Source of the DNA: Paraburkholderia phenoliruptrix
GTDB taxonomy: Bacteria; Pseudomonadota; Gammaproteobacteria; Burkholderiales; Burkholderiaceae
Length of the DNA: 64,000 nucleotides
Assembly (NCBI RefSeq): GCF_019511605.1
Contig: NZ_JAEUAV010000006.1
Span: 186,001-250,000, forward strand
Direction: 5' to 3'
Made by a program: the position numbers and the translations under genes. Shown one piece after another: positions 53,022 through 62,268 of this stretch; the stretch's first letter is position 1, and every line of letters starts with the position of its first letter. The notes below the pieces were generated by a model, which searched no databases, was not told the DNA's origin, and worked only from the letters and a program-made list of their open reading frames with translations.

Positions 53022-53894
53022 TTACTGCTTCGACAATTGGCCGTATGCGATCACCGAGTTATCCGCCGCCTTGATCAGATAGACGATGGTCCGTTTGTAC
53101 AACGTCGTGCTGCCGCTGACGGGCAGGAACGTAATCGCGGCATTGCCGCTGTACGTCACGCCCGAAGCCAGCGTACAGGTGCTCGTCGTGCCGGTCGTCG
53201 TCATCGTGTACAGGTTCTTGTTCGAGCCGGGCGTGGTCAAGGTCAGCGTGCCGCTTACGCCGCAGCCGAGGATGTTGCCGGTGAAGCCGCCGGCATCATT
53301 CACAGTGAGCGACGTTGAGTTTTGCGCCCAGGTGCCGGTAACGCTCGACTGCGTCACCGCCAGCGCGTTCGCCGGATCATACTGTAGCGACAGGTTCACG
53401 GTCGTGCCGTTGGCGACATAGCTGCCGGTCAAGGTCTGGTTCGCCGTGTATGTGCCACTGCCCGCCGTGGCCGTATAGCGCACGTTGCTGCGGGTCTCGA
53501 AGCCGCTCGTCAAAGTCCAGTTCGGCGCAGCGGTGGTGGCCGCACCGAAGAACGTAGACGTGACGAACGAAAACAGGCCGGTCACGTACGATATGTTGTT
53601 CGCGGGATCGATCATGGCTGTCGTGCGCGACGACGAAGACGCGGGTTCCGTCCAGATGCCTTCAAATCCATTGCCCGTGGCAGCAGTCGACCCCGCCTGC
53701 GGCGAACTCAGGCTCGGCAGCGCTTCGCCCGTCACAGTCGGCGTAGATGCAGGGGCCGGGGCGCTGGCGCTCGTCGCCGGTGCAGCGGCTTGAGGGGTTG
53801 GCGCACTGTCGCCGCCGCCGCCCCCGCCGCATGCGGCAAGCGCGAATGAACCCAGTAACGACACGATCAAAGGTAGTTTTTCTTTCATTTTCAT
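53022..53894 (-). CDS. lipoprotein of unknown function
   Basis: Protein of 290 residues. The N-terminal signal ends in a lipobox (FALAACGGGGGGDS, Cys at about 22). A low-complexity Ala/Pro/Ser/Thr linker follows (about residues 30-65), then a Thr/Ser/Gly-rich beta-type domain with regular strands (TYTANQTLTGSYVANGTTVNLSLQYD). The architecture is that of a surface-exposed or periplasmic lipoprotein. An ATG at 53888 is an alternative start. No family is recognised. Confidence 0.75.
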   Translation of the reverse strand: MKMKEKLPLIVSLLGSFALAACGGGGGGDSAPTPQAAAPATSASAPAPASTPTVTGEALPSLSSPQAGSTAATGNGFEGIWTEPASSSSRTTAMIDPANNISYVTGLFSFVTSTFFGAATTAAPNWTLTSGFETRSNVRYTATAGSGTYTANQTLTGSYVANGTTVNLSLQYDPANALAVTQSSVTGTWAQNSTSLTVNDAGGFTGNILGCGVSGTLTLTTPGSNKNLYTMTTTGTTSTCTLASGVTYSGNAAITFLPVSGSTTLYKRTIVYLIKAADNSVIAYGQLSKQ

Positions 53895-54776
53895 TATGTA
53901 GTCAGGTTTGCGGACAGATAATCCACAAAACGGTTTTCAACTCTCGATAGCCCCGCGCAGAATTGCGCACTGGCTTAAACGGCAGCAGAGAGAAAATCTT
54001 TAGGCTGAAAGAAGAAATATCTTTTGATCAATGCAAACTTCTTTAGGGAGTACGCCGGGTCTCTGGAAGATTAAATGCAAGTCGCATAAGTCACTCTGCC
54101 GCCGCGAGTTCTGCCGCTTTGGGATTTCAGCGCGAATCGCATTCGACCATCGATGCCAGCAGAATCAAAACCATGATATGGCGCAAATCCCTCAACCGCC
54201 TCGCAGTCAGTCCGCAAGCGGCTCGCAGGCCCGCCACTAACACTTCAAGCGACAAGCCTCTGTTTTATTCCGGCAACCCACGCCACTAGAAACGCTTTCC
54301 CAAAATCGCACTACTTCTTTCTTGATCCGTCGACACTCTTCGCGCATTGAAATCTGTTCAACTTGATATTGCAGAGCATTCGCTTCCTGCACGCACCGCG
54401 CTACGGCATCTTGAACACGTTCATGCAATTCAACGGGAGTTCTGAACCTGGCCTACGCACTGGAGCGCCCGGAAGTTTGCATAAAGCTTGCGCCCGCGCT
54501 GCAGCTAGTGGCCGGCGCTGCATTGTGAAATGCGCAGCGGTGACGGGCGTCATTTGCGCACCGTCACCGCGCAAATGGAAATGCTGCACCGATTCCAGTC
54601 GACTACCGGTATGAGCCGCCGGCTAAATGATCCAACGAGGAGCGACGCTATTTCGTCAGTCGCGGTGGACGCGTTAATGTACGAGCGCCGTAAAAGCGGG
54701 CGCCGCAGTACAGGCGCACGCGCTACGTGCGCGAACGAGACTTCATCCACCGACAAACCTCTTTTATGGATTGTTT
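53895..54776. other. lower-GC intergenic region before the ketosynthase gene
   Basis: These 882 bases are visibly richer in A and T than the rest of the window, especially around 53950-54070 and 54240-54400. Apart from a doubtful small frame on the minus strand (54237-54428) I see no gene. The region may hold the promoter of the ketosynthase/sensor kinase pair or be a remnant of an acquired segment. Confidence 0.45.
54237..54428 (-). CDS. doubtful small protein or gene remnant
   Basis: A 63-codon frame starting with TTG gives a helical, coiled-coil-like sequence (LHERVQDAVARCVQEANALQ, MREECRRIKKEVVRFWESV). The frame continues a few codons upstream (FRTPVE) before a stop. The sequence looks protein-like, unlike most chance frames here, and its codons are less GC3-biased. 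No clear ribosome binding site is seen. It could be a remnant of an older gene. Confidence 0.25.
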   Translation of the reverse strand: MHERVQDAVARCVQEANALQYQVEQISMREECRRIKKEVVRFWESVSSGVGCRNKTEACRLKC

Positions 54777-55814
54777 ATGCTCATCAAGAATGTGGCAGTC
54801 AGCCTGCCTTCCAGAATCGTAACGAACGACGAAGTCACCGATATGATCCGGTTTCATTCAACCGGCTATGACGGCGACATCGACCGAGGCATACGCACCA
54901 TCAAGACCCTGCTCGACAGAAGCGGTCTCGTAAACCGGCGGTGGTGCGACAGCCACGAGTCGCCCATCGACCACGTTGCCATGGCCACACGCAAGGCCCT
55001 GGCGGAGACCTATCTGCGGCCGGAGCATATCGAGCTATTTATTTATGTCGGTATCGGCAGGGGCTTTCTGGAACCCGGCAATAGCCATATGATGGCAAGC
55101 ACGCTCGGGTTCACCAATGCCGAATGCTTCGACGTAGTCGACGCATGCATGAGCTGGACAAGAGCCATGTCGATTATCGACAGTCTGTTCAAATGCGGTC
55201 AGTACAAAAACGCGATGATCGTCAACGCAGAATTCAATATGTTGGCTGGCGGTCCACTTTTTCCGGGGAATTTTGCGTTGAAGAATCAGGCGCAAATCGA
55301 GTACACGCTGCCATCCTTCACCATCGGCGAAGCGGCCACCGCCACGCTGCTCGTCGCGAAAGAGCCGGATAACTTCAGTTTTGCGTTTCGCGGAAAGCCC
55401 GAGGTGTCTGACCTCTGCACCATCCCCATTCCCGGCTATGAAGGGTTTTGCCATCCGTCCGAGCGAATCGGGAAAAACGGCGACATGCGTTTCACATCGT
55501 TTGGCCACGAGCTTCATAAGAATTCCGACGAACTCACCGCGGTCCTGGCTAAACTGCCGGTACAGAAGAAAGATATCGACATTGTCTTTACCCATGCCTC
55601 TTCGAAAGCGGCGTGGCACGGCTATGGAGAAAAGGCGGGGATCCAGGACAAGATGTATCACATCTATCCGGAGACCGGAAACCTCGTGTCAGCCTCTATT
55701 CCTGCCGCAATTGCAATGGCGAAAGACAGCGGAGAACTGAAGCGCGGAGACAGAGTGCTGTGCTGGGTGGGCAGTGCCGGCATGTCGTTCAACGTCAGCA
55801 GCTTCAAGTTCTAA
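54777..55814 (+). CDS. FabH-like ketoacyl synthase (KAS III fold), probable signal or metabolite synthase
   Basis: Thiolase-fold enzyme of 345 residues. The KAS III catalytic triad is intact: Cys124 in DVVDACMSW, His273 in VFTHASSKAAW and Asn302 in ETGNLVSASIP. The C-terminus has the family glycine motif DRVLCWVGSAGMSF. Overall it is divergent from housekeeping FabH (e.g. no GNTSAAS), as in PqsD- or DarB-type enzymes that condense acyl chains into small molecules. The ATG at 54777 is preferred over a TTG two codons earlier. The CqsS-like kinase gene starts 31 bases after the stop, so the two probably form an operon. Confidence 0.85.
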   Translation: MLIKNVAVSLPSRIVTNDEVTDMIRFHSTGYDGDIDRGIRTIKTLLDRSGLVNRRWCDSHESPIDHVAMATRKALAETYLRPEHIELFIYVGIGRGFLEPGNSHMMASTLGFTNAECFDVVDACMSWTRAMSIIDSLFKCGQYKNAMIVNAEFNMLAGGPLFPGNFALKNQAQIEYTLPSFTIGEAATATLLVAKEPDNFSFAFRGKPEVSDLCTIPIPGYEGFCHPSERIGKNGDMRFTSFGHELHKNSDELTAVLAKLPVQKKDIDIVFTHASSKAAWHGYGEKAGIQDKMYHIYPETGNLVSASIPAAIAMAKDSGELKRGDRVLCWVGSAGMSFNVSSFKF

Positions 55815-55845
55815 AGCTCACGTCAATCAAATTTAGAAGCGCGAC

Positions 55846-58419
55846 ATGAAAGCCATTTCAGGGGGCATCCACTACCTTAACCGGGTAGTGTCCGAAGCCG
55901 CGAAGGTCTCCGACTACAGCGTATTGGCTGTGGGCCTGATCGGCACCATTGGACATCCGCTGTACTGGTTCTGGTGGACCTTTGTCGATCCCCAACCGAA
56001 CGAGAACCTGCTGATGCGGGTTGTCGGCACCGTCAGTTGCGCATTGCTGCTTTTGCGGCGCTTCTGGCCGGCTTCGGTAGTGCGCCTCCTGCCTTGGTAT
56101 TACTTTGCAACGGTGGCGTACACGCTGCCGTTTTTCTTCACTTACTACCTGCTGGTCGGCCATTACTCGATGCTCTGGTCCATGGCCGAGCTGGGTATGG
56201 TCTTCTTCCTGATCGCAATCTTTCCGTCGTTCGTTGCGTTGTCACTCAACCTGGCGCTCGGCGTCGGGGCTGCGGTGCTGTGCGCGAGCATTGTGGTTCC
56301 GCAAGCCGTCCATGTGGATACGCATCTGTTTCTGTACACCTACCTGCCCGTTTTTACGTTCGGCATTTTCGCCGGCATCACCTTCTCATACAGCAATCTG
56401 AAAGGAATCGTCGCGCAGGCGCGCACGGGGGCGCTGCGCGCGCTGGCCGGCTCGATCGCTCATGAAATGCGCAATCCACTCAGCCAGCTCAAGCATGTTC
56501 TGGACAGGGTGGAAGAGGTGCTGCCCGCAGCCATGGATCGCCACGCGTCGCCGGTTGCGACGCAGCGCCGGACCGAACTGCTGTACCGGCATCTGGCCCA
56601 CGGCCAGTTGTCCATTGAGCGCGGCTTGCGCATCATCGCAATGACACTCGACGAGGTCAGCGCAAAAGCCATTCGCTCCGATCAGTTCACGTACGTCAGC
56701 GCGGCGGCTGCCACGCGCAAGGCACTGGAGGAATACGGCTTTAGCGACCAGAACGAGCGCGCGCGAGTCAGACTCGTGGTGCTCGAGGACTTTACGTTCA
56801 AGGTCGACGAAACGGTTTATCTGTTCACGCTGTTCAATCTGATCAAGAACGCGCTTCATCATATTGCCGCACATCCTGCCGCAACTCTCACGCTGACGGT
56901 GGACAGTCAAACGGTGATCGTGCATGACACCGGGCCGGGCATTGCGCCTGAGATGCTGCCGCATCTTTTCGAGCCCTTCCGCACGGCCGGCAATTCCGCC
57001 GGCACGGGCCTGGGGCTTGCCTATTGTCAACGCGCGATGCGCGCATTTGGGGGCACCATTCGTTGCCGTTCCGAAGTCGGCCAGTTCACGCAGTTCACGC
57101 TGGAATTTCCACCCGTTTCCGACAGCGAGGTCGCGCAGCACGAGCAGGAAGTATTCGAGCGCGCCGCCTCGCTGCTTAACGGCAAGCGTATTCTCATTGT
57201 CGACAACGATGCTGAGCAGCGCACGCGAGTGCGGCGAGCGCTGTCGAGGGCGGGAGCACAACTTGGCGAAGCAGCCGACGGCGAGGCGGCGCTCGCCGCG
57301 CTCAGCGAACCCACGCCTTGGGATCTGGTGCTGATGGACATCAACATGCCCGCCCTGGACGGCTACACGGCAACCGAGCGGATTCGCGCGGATCGTCGCA
57401 ATCCGAACTGCAACGCGATGATCGTCGCGTACACGTCGGAGCCCGCTAACGTGGCGCGCGTTCTCGCACGTCGCGCCGGCATGGATGAATATGTCAGCAA
57501 ATCGGCGAGCATTGCCGAGCTGGTCGGCGTGCTGCACCAGCTCTTCGAGAGCGGTCACAGGCATGGCCGCAGCGAGCGTTTCGATGGCTTCGCGGGCAAA
57601 ACGATTCTGCTCGCCGACGACGACACCTACAGCAGACTCGTCGCCAAGGGACACCTGGAGCGATTCGGCGCGACGGTCGTCGAAGCCGAGCATGGGCCGG
57701 CCGTGCTGGCGCGCTTGCAGGAAGGCGTGACTATCGACGCCATCGTGATGGACATGAACATGCCCGGCATGGGCGGCGTGGAAACCACCGCGCTAATCCG
57801 CGCGCGCACCGACGCTTATGCGAGCTTGCCGGTCATTGCGTTGACGAGCCAATCCGACATGGAGGCCGTGGAAAAGTGTCTCGCCGCCGGCATGAACGAA
57901 GTGATGACCAAACCGGCACAAGTCGGCGCACTGTATGCGGCGCTGGCGCGGCAGTTCGCCCGCCAGCGCCTCGAGCATGCGCGGGAAAATGGCCTGTCAG
58001 CGCATGAAGACGCGTTGCCCGCAGGCAAGCTCGCGTCGCTCAACGAAGGTCCATTGCTCGACGAGAAGCATCTGCAGGAACTCGTTGCGCTCGACCTGCT
58101 CGACCAGACGTTCCTGAACGGCATTGAGCAGATTCGCACGACGGTGGTCAAGCTCGCAACGAGCGTCGCGGCACGCGACTTCGACTCGACACGCGAAGCC
58201 CTGCACCTGCTGCTCGGCGTGAGCGGCAATATCGGTGCAAAAGCGCTGCATCAGTTCGTGCGACAGATTTATCCGCGCGTATTGGAAGGCGAATGGCCCG
58301 CGGAAGCAGACTGGCTTGCGCGCATCTGTTCGCTGAGCGACCGTTCGGCACCCGCATTGCAAACGTATTTTGCATCTGCGAAGGCGCCGGGCAAGCAACC
58401 CAAGACAACGAGCGATTGA
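55846..58419 (+). CDS. hybrid sensor histidine kinase with CqsS/LqsS-like membrane sensor
   Basis: Membrane kinase of 857 residues. Residues about 20-190 hold six or so membrane helices; GTIGHPLYWFWWTFVDPQPNEN is the sort of segment found in CqsS/LqsS-type autoinducer receptors, as I recall those sequences. HisKA follows with His about 206 (GSIAHEMRNPL), then an HATPase domain (NLIKNALHH; DTGPGIAPEM; GTGLGLAYC). Two receiver domains have phospho-Asp near 497 (LMDINMP) and 634 (VMDMNMP). A C-terminal HPt has His near 786 (HLLLGVSGNIGA). It follows the KAS III gene by 31 bases. A four-step phosphorelay is expected; no partner regulator gene is adjacent. Confidence 0.9.
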   Translation: MKAISGGIHYLNRVVSEAAKVSDYSVLAVGLIGTIGHPLYWFWWTFVDPQPNENLLMRVVGTVSCALLLLRRFWPASVVRLLPWYYFATVAYTLPFFFTYYLLVGHYSMLWSMAELGMVFFLIAIFPSFVALSLNLALGVGAAVLCASIVVPQAVHVDTHLFLYTYLPVFTFGIFAGITFSYSNLKGIVAQARTGALRALAGSIAHEMRNPLSQLKHVLDRVEEVLPAAMDRHASPVATQRRTELLYRHLAHGQLSIERGLRIIAMTLDEVSAKAIRSDQFTYVSAAAATRKALEEYGFSDQNERARVRLVVLEDFTFKVDETVYLFTLFNLIKNALHHIAAHPAATLTLTVDSQTVIVHDTGPGIAPEMLPHLFEPFRTAGNSAGTGLGLAYCQRAMRAFGGTIRCRSEVGQFTQFTLEFPPVSDSEVAQHEQEVFERAASLLNGKRILIVDNDAEQRTRVRRALSRAGAQLGEAADGEAALAALSEPTPWDLVLMDINMPALDGYTATERIRADRRNPNCNAMIVAYTSEPANVARVLARRAGMDEYVSKSASIAELVGVLHQLFESGHRHGRSERFDGFAGKTILLADDDTYSRLVAKGHLERFGATVVEAEHGPAVLARLQEGVTIDAIVMDMNMPGMGGVETTALIRARTDAYASLPVIALTSQSDMEAVEKCLAAGMNEVMTKPAQVGALYAALARQFARQRLEHARENGLSAHEDALPAGKLASLNEGPLLDEKHLQELVALDLLDQTFLNGIEQIRTTVVKLATSVAARDFDSTREALHLLLGVSGNIGAKALHQFVRQIYPRVLEGEWPAEADWLARICSLSDRSAPALQTYFASAKAPGKQPKTTSD

Positions 58420-58502
58420 CGATTTCTGCCTGACGCTCAACGCCGACGCGCCGGTTTTCGTGTGGCGCTTACCAGTTTGCCTTTCGACTCACGGAGTCAC
58501 AT

Positions 58503-59036
58503 ATGACCGACACGATAAGCGTTCGACGTCTTCATGCCGACGAAGCGATGACCTATGTCGATTCACTCGCCGATCTGCTGATCGACTGTGTGGAGGGCGG
58601 CGCATCGGTCAGCTTCATGTTGCCGATTTCGAAGCAAACTGCGCTGCAATTCTGGCAACACGTCGCTGACGGCGTGGCCCGCGACGAGCGCATTCTGCTC
58701 GTCGCCGAATATCCCGAGGGCAAGCTTGCGGGCACCGTGCAACTCGTCACGGCCCAGCCCGAGAATCAGCCGCATCGCGCGGATGTCGCCAAGATGCTCG
58801 TGCACCGGGAAGCGAGGCGCAGAGGCATCGCGGCGCGCCTCCTCGCGGCTGTCGACGAAGAAGCCCGACGCGCCGGCAAATCCGTGCTCGTGCTCGACAC
58901 CGTCACAGGTGGCGACGCGGAACGACTTTACGCGCGGGCGGGCTGGCAACGTGTGGGCGAAGTGCCCAACTATGCGCTGATGCCGGACGGCACATTCTGC
59001 GGCACGACTTTCTTTCACAAGCAGCTTTTTGCGTGA
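58503..59036 (+). CDS. GNAT family N-acetyltransferase
   Basis: Cytoplasmic acetyltransferase of 177 residues. The acetyl-CoA site motif is in VAKMLVHREARRRGIAARLLAAVDEEARRAG. A downstream strand and helix (VLVLDTVTGGDAERLYARAGWQRVGEVPNYAL) complete the fold. The acceptor is unknown. It follows the sensor kinase by 83 bases on the same strand but need not share its promoter. Confidence 0.9.
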   Translation: MTDTISVRRLHADEAMTYVDSLADLLIDCVEGGASVSFMLPISKQTALQFWQHVADGVARDERILLVAEYPEGKLAGTVQLVTAQPENQPHRADVAKMLVHREARRRGIAARLLAAVDEEARRAGKSVLVLDTVTGGDAERLYARAGWQRVGEVPNYALMPDGTFCGTTFFHKQLFA

Positions 59037-59218
59037 CCGATCGACGCTACCGCCTGACCTGTGCGCTGCACATCAGCGCTCGTGAGAATCAGCACTCGAA
59101 AGACACGGGCGATTCAACGCGTGCCTAAACAACCCGTGCCCAAAGAACAGCCGGATAGCGAACGTTGCTCCCGCTACCCAGCCGCCGCAGTGAATCCAGT
59201 GCTTCTATTGCCAACGCT

Positions 59219-59512
59219 TTACGGCAGCTTGCCAAGGCACGCGCTGAATTCATCTTTCGAGAACGCACGAAGGGTCTGCGTTCTCACATTCCCCGCTGAA
59301 CCAAGCGCAAAACCAAATGACATGAAGCTCTGTTCATCGGGCGCTTCAATGACGGTGACAATGTCGTACTGCCCCATCGTCCAATAGATCTGCTTCATTT
59401 CACAGCCGAAGCTCCTGGCCATTTCCGCTGCCTGGCCGGCGCGCTGCGCGCTGTTCTTTATGTTGCGCATGCCCTGGTCAGTAAATTGCGCAAGAACCAC
59501 ATAAGTCGCCAT
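59219..59512 (-). CDS. GYD domain-containing protein
   Basis: Small soluble protein of 97 residues of the GYD family, with the naming motif in WTMGQYDIVTVIEAPDEQSF. The fold is a ferredoxin-like dimer; the biochemical role is not established. The frame is open upstream, but the ATG at 59512 begins the conserved MATYVVLAQFTDQGMRNIK segment and has GGGGAAA before it. It stands alone. Confidence 0.88.
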   Translation of the reverse strand: MATYVVLAQFTDQGMRNIKNSAQRAGQAAEMARSFGCEMKQIYWTMGQYDIVTVIEAPDEQSFMSFGFALGSAGNVRTQTLRAFSKDEFSACLGKLP

Positions 59513-59735
59513 GACGTTTCCCCTTTCCCGTTGCTTGCCGGGGACCCGGACGCGCAGGACGGGCCTCCGGCGCGTAAGCCCAGTATAGGCAACGCATCTA
59601 GTGAAATATCGTCGATCATTAGTCATCAGGTACACTAACCACTAGCCGTTTTGTCACAAATATGGTGTATGCCGCGCAGCAGTACAGGGAGACGGTTCGG
59701 CGGCGTCATACAAGTCTTTAAATACCCACAAAACA

Positions 59736-60428
59736 ATGAATAGCTTCGACACAACCATCGAGACGTATCTCTCGAACGTCCACCTTGGCTTCTTCCTCAC
59801 CCATGCAATTCAGGCAATCGCAGATCTGTACACCTTCAAAGGCCTGCTGCTCATTCCGTTGTTGTGGTGCATGTGGTTCCAGTCAGATGAGCGCAGCACG
59901 TGGCGTCGCGAAATGGTCATTGCGACAATACTGAGCGGCGTACTCGCACTGTTCATAGGAAGGGCGCTAACCCATTGGCTGCCGTTCAGGGTACGCCCGG
60001 TCTACAGTTCCGAACTGAACCTTCAATTTGCGACCAGCGTGTCGAAAGACGCATTGCTGACATCGTGGAGCTCGTTCCCGAGCGACCACGCCATGCTGTG
60101 GATGGCCATTGCCACCGGCATCTTTCTCGTGTGGAGAAGAATCGGCCTGCTGGCGCTCGCGTACACGGTGCTGTTCATCTGCGTTCCGCGTGCGTATCTC
60201 GGCTTTCACTATCCCACTGATCTGATCGTCGGCGCCGCCATTGGAATTGTCATCACGTACGCCATGACGCGCGAGGCCGTTCGCGCCCGCACTTCGGCTG
60301 TGTTCCTGCGATGGGTCGAGCGCTATCCGGGACCTTCCGCAATGCTGGCCTTCGTGCTGTGCCTTGAACTGGTCACCCAGTTCGACGAGTTGCGCAAGCT
60401 GGCAAGCAGCGTGCTCGCTCATATTTAG
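59736..60428 (+). CDS. PAP2 superfamily membrane phosphatase
   Basis: Membrane phosphatase of 230 residues. The three PAP2 active-site motifs are visible: RALTHWLPFRVRP, SSFPSDHAM and RAYLGFHYPTD (catalytic His in each of the last two). Typical substrates are undecaprenyl pyrophosphate or phosphatidate-type lipids. About six membrane helices are present. It stands alone, converging on the two-partner secretion genes. Confidence 0.92.
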   Translation: MNSFDTTIETYLSNVHLGFFLTHAIQAIADLYTFKGLLLIPLLWCMWFQSDERSTWRREMVIATILSGVLALFIGRALTHWLPFRVRPVYSSELNLQFATSVSKDALLTSWSSFPSDHAMLWMAIATGIFLVWRRIGLLALAYTVLFICVPRAYLGFHYPTDLIVGAAIGIVITYAMTREAVRARTSAVFLRWVERYPGPSAMLAFVLCLELVTQFDELRKLASSVLAHI

Positions 60429-60443
60429 CTTGCCGTACGCGCT

Positions 60444-62174
60444 TTATGTGCCGATGGAAACGAACAGCAGCACCATCGGCGCCTTGGATGCGCCGGGAGT
60501 CGGCGCACGCAGCGGCACACCGTACGTGCAGCGAAAATCAACGAAGCGCGACCATTGAAAACGCACGCCCGCGCCCACGCTGACGAGCGACGCATTGCCG
60601 GCCTCCGCAGGCTGATCGATCCGGTTCCATACATGGCCGGCGTCGACAAACACAAAAGGCTGCGCGGCAGCGCCGCTCACGCCGAAGGGCAAGACCGGCG
60701 TGCGCAATTCGGTCTGTACGTTCCAGCCGCGATCGCCCAGCACCACATAGGGCTCGTAGCCGCGCACGCTGGACTCTCCGCCAAGGCCCATTTCCTCGCT
60801 CGGCAACAAGGTATTGGGCGTCCACTGAAACGTGCCGCGCGCGTTTAACGTAAAGCCCGCACCGAGTGCGAACGCGCGCTGTGCGGCAATCTGCAGATAC
60901 GCGTAGCGGGCAGTCGCGCCGTGCCGCGCGGCGTCGAACGCGGTGTCGCTGTTGGAGCCGTCGAGGCCGCCCGGGCTTGCCACGAGCGTCGCCGATGCAT
61001 GCGCGGCGCCCGCATCGCCGGGCTTGCTGAGATCGTAGGTGAGCAGAAATTGATGCACATGCGTGTTCGAGTTGAACACCTGAAAGCCGCCGAATTCAAG
61101 ATCGTTGTTGCTGCGTTTGAAGTCATAACCAAACTGCACGAGCTGAGCGGTATCGCTTGTAGTCGGCAAACGCCAGTCGTAGCGAACGCTCATTTGCGCG
61201 GAAATGCCGGTTTGCCCGTAACTGTCCGGCAGACGCGGCGTACTTTGCGCATAGACACCAAACAGTTCGATGCTGTCGTGCCACGGCAGCGGCGCAATAT
61301 AACTGAGCGCGTGAGCCAGGAAGCGAGCGCGATTTGCCCGTCCTTCAATGTCGGGATTGCCGCTGAAAAAGTCGTTGCTCGCCGTGAACTGATACGCGAC
61401 GTGCTGATCGAGACCGAACAGGTTGCCGTAGTCGATGCCCGCGAAGAAACGGTCGCGGCCGAGATCGCGCACACCGGCGTTGTCGTAGCCGGCGTTCACG
61501 CGCAACGGCAAACGGTCGTCGGTCTGCAAAATGACGTCGGTTGAATTCGCGGCTTGCCCTGGCGCGAATACCGCATCCACATGCCGATAGGGATTCGCGT
61601 TAAGCACCGCAAGGCCCAGCGAAACGTCCGACTGCAAAATGGGGCCGCCAGCCTCGAGCGGCATTTCGCGTTTCAGCAGATCGTCGGAGAAGTAGCGGTT
61701 GCCGCTGGTGCGCACCTCGCCGAGGCGAAACTCCGCCACTGCGATATGCACGACGCCCGCGCTCACGTCCTGCTCGGGCACGTACACGTCCACGAGCGGT
61801 TTGCCGGCGGCACGATAACGCTCGACCACGGCGCGGCGTATCTCCGCAAGGCGCGAGAACGTGAGCGGCTTGCCGATGTCGCTGTCGAACCTGTGCAGAA
61901 ATGCGGCGTCCAGAACCGGCAGATGCGCGGCGGTAACGCGGGCCTGCGTTGCCGTGGAAGGCTCGGTCGTGCCCGCGACTTCGAACACCAGACCTTCGAG
62001 CCGGCCCACTGCAATCTGCGTCGCGTTCTCCACGGATGGCGCGGAAGGTTGCGACGGCGCACTACGCGGCGTCGGCGGAGCGGGTTGCGGGGCAACGTCG
62101 CGCCAGGCCTGCGCGACCGCAGCCCCAGCGTACAGCGCAAACACCACGCACGGCGCGAGCTTGAACCAACGCAT
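60444..62174 (-). CDS. two-partner secretion outer-membrane transporter (TpsB, FhaC/ShlB family)
   Basis: Outer-membrane protein of 576 residues. A signal peptide (MRWFKLAPCVVFALYAGAAVAQ) and a Pro-rich linker are followed by POTRA domains (about residues 80-230; TFSRLAEIRRAVVERYRAAG). A 16-strand barrel makes up the rest, with the VRGYE motif (GESSVRGYEP) that marks the Omp85/TpsB conserved loop 6. It exports the TpsA protein encoded just upstream on the same strand. The ATG at 62174 is preferred because it begins the signal peptide; a longer frame upstream is Arg-rich and unlike any TpsB. Confidence 0.92.
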   Translation of the reverse strand: MRWFKLAPCVVFALYAGAAVAQAWRDVAPQPAPPTPRSAPSQPSAPSVENATQIAVGRLEGLVFEVAGTTEPSTATQARVTAAHLPVLDAAFLHRFDSDIGKPLTFSRLAEIRRAVVERYRAAGKPLVDVYVPEQDVSAGVVHIAVAEFRLGEVRTSGNRYFSDDLLKREMPLEAGGPILQSDVSLGLAVLNANPYRHVDAVFAPGQAANSTDVILQTDDRLPLRVNAGYDNAGVRDLGRDRFFAGIDYGNLFGLDQHVAYQFTASNDFFSGNPDIEGRANRARFLAHALSYIAPLPWHDSIELFGVYAQSTPRLPDSYGQTGISAQMSVRYDWRLPTTSDTAQLVQFGYDFKRSNNDLEFGGFQVFNSNTHVHQFLLTYDLSKPGDAGAAHASATLVASPGGLDGSNSDTAFDAARHGATARYAYLQIAAQRAFALGAGFTLNARGTFQWTPNTLLPSEEMGLGGESSVRGYEPYVVLGDRGWNVQTELRTPVLPFGVSGAAAQPFVFVDAGHVWNRIDQPAEAGNASLVSVGAGVRFQWSRFVDFRCTYGVPLRAPTPGASKAPMVLLFVSIGT

Positions 62175-62268
62175 ACGTTCTGCGCGCGACGACGGCGCAC
62201 CCCGGCACGAACCGCGCCGCCTGACGCGCCACCGGATGCGCCGCCCGGTGCGCAGGCCAATGCCCAGG

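Noticed and set aside
54777..55814. housekeeping FabH of fatty acid synthesis
   Set aside because: The sequence is divergent from FabH outside the triad, no fab genes (plsX, fabD, fabG, acpP) are nearby, and it is coupled to a sensor kinase.
56386..57693. 435-codon minus-strand frame opposite the sensor kinase gene
   Set aside because: Shadow of kinase and receiver domains whose catalytic residues are intact on the plus strand.
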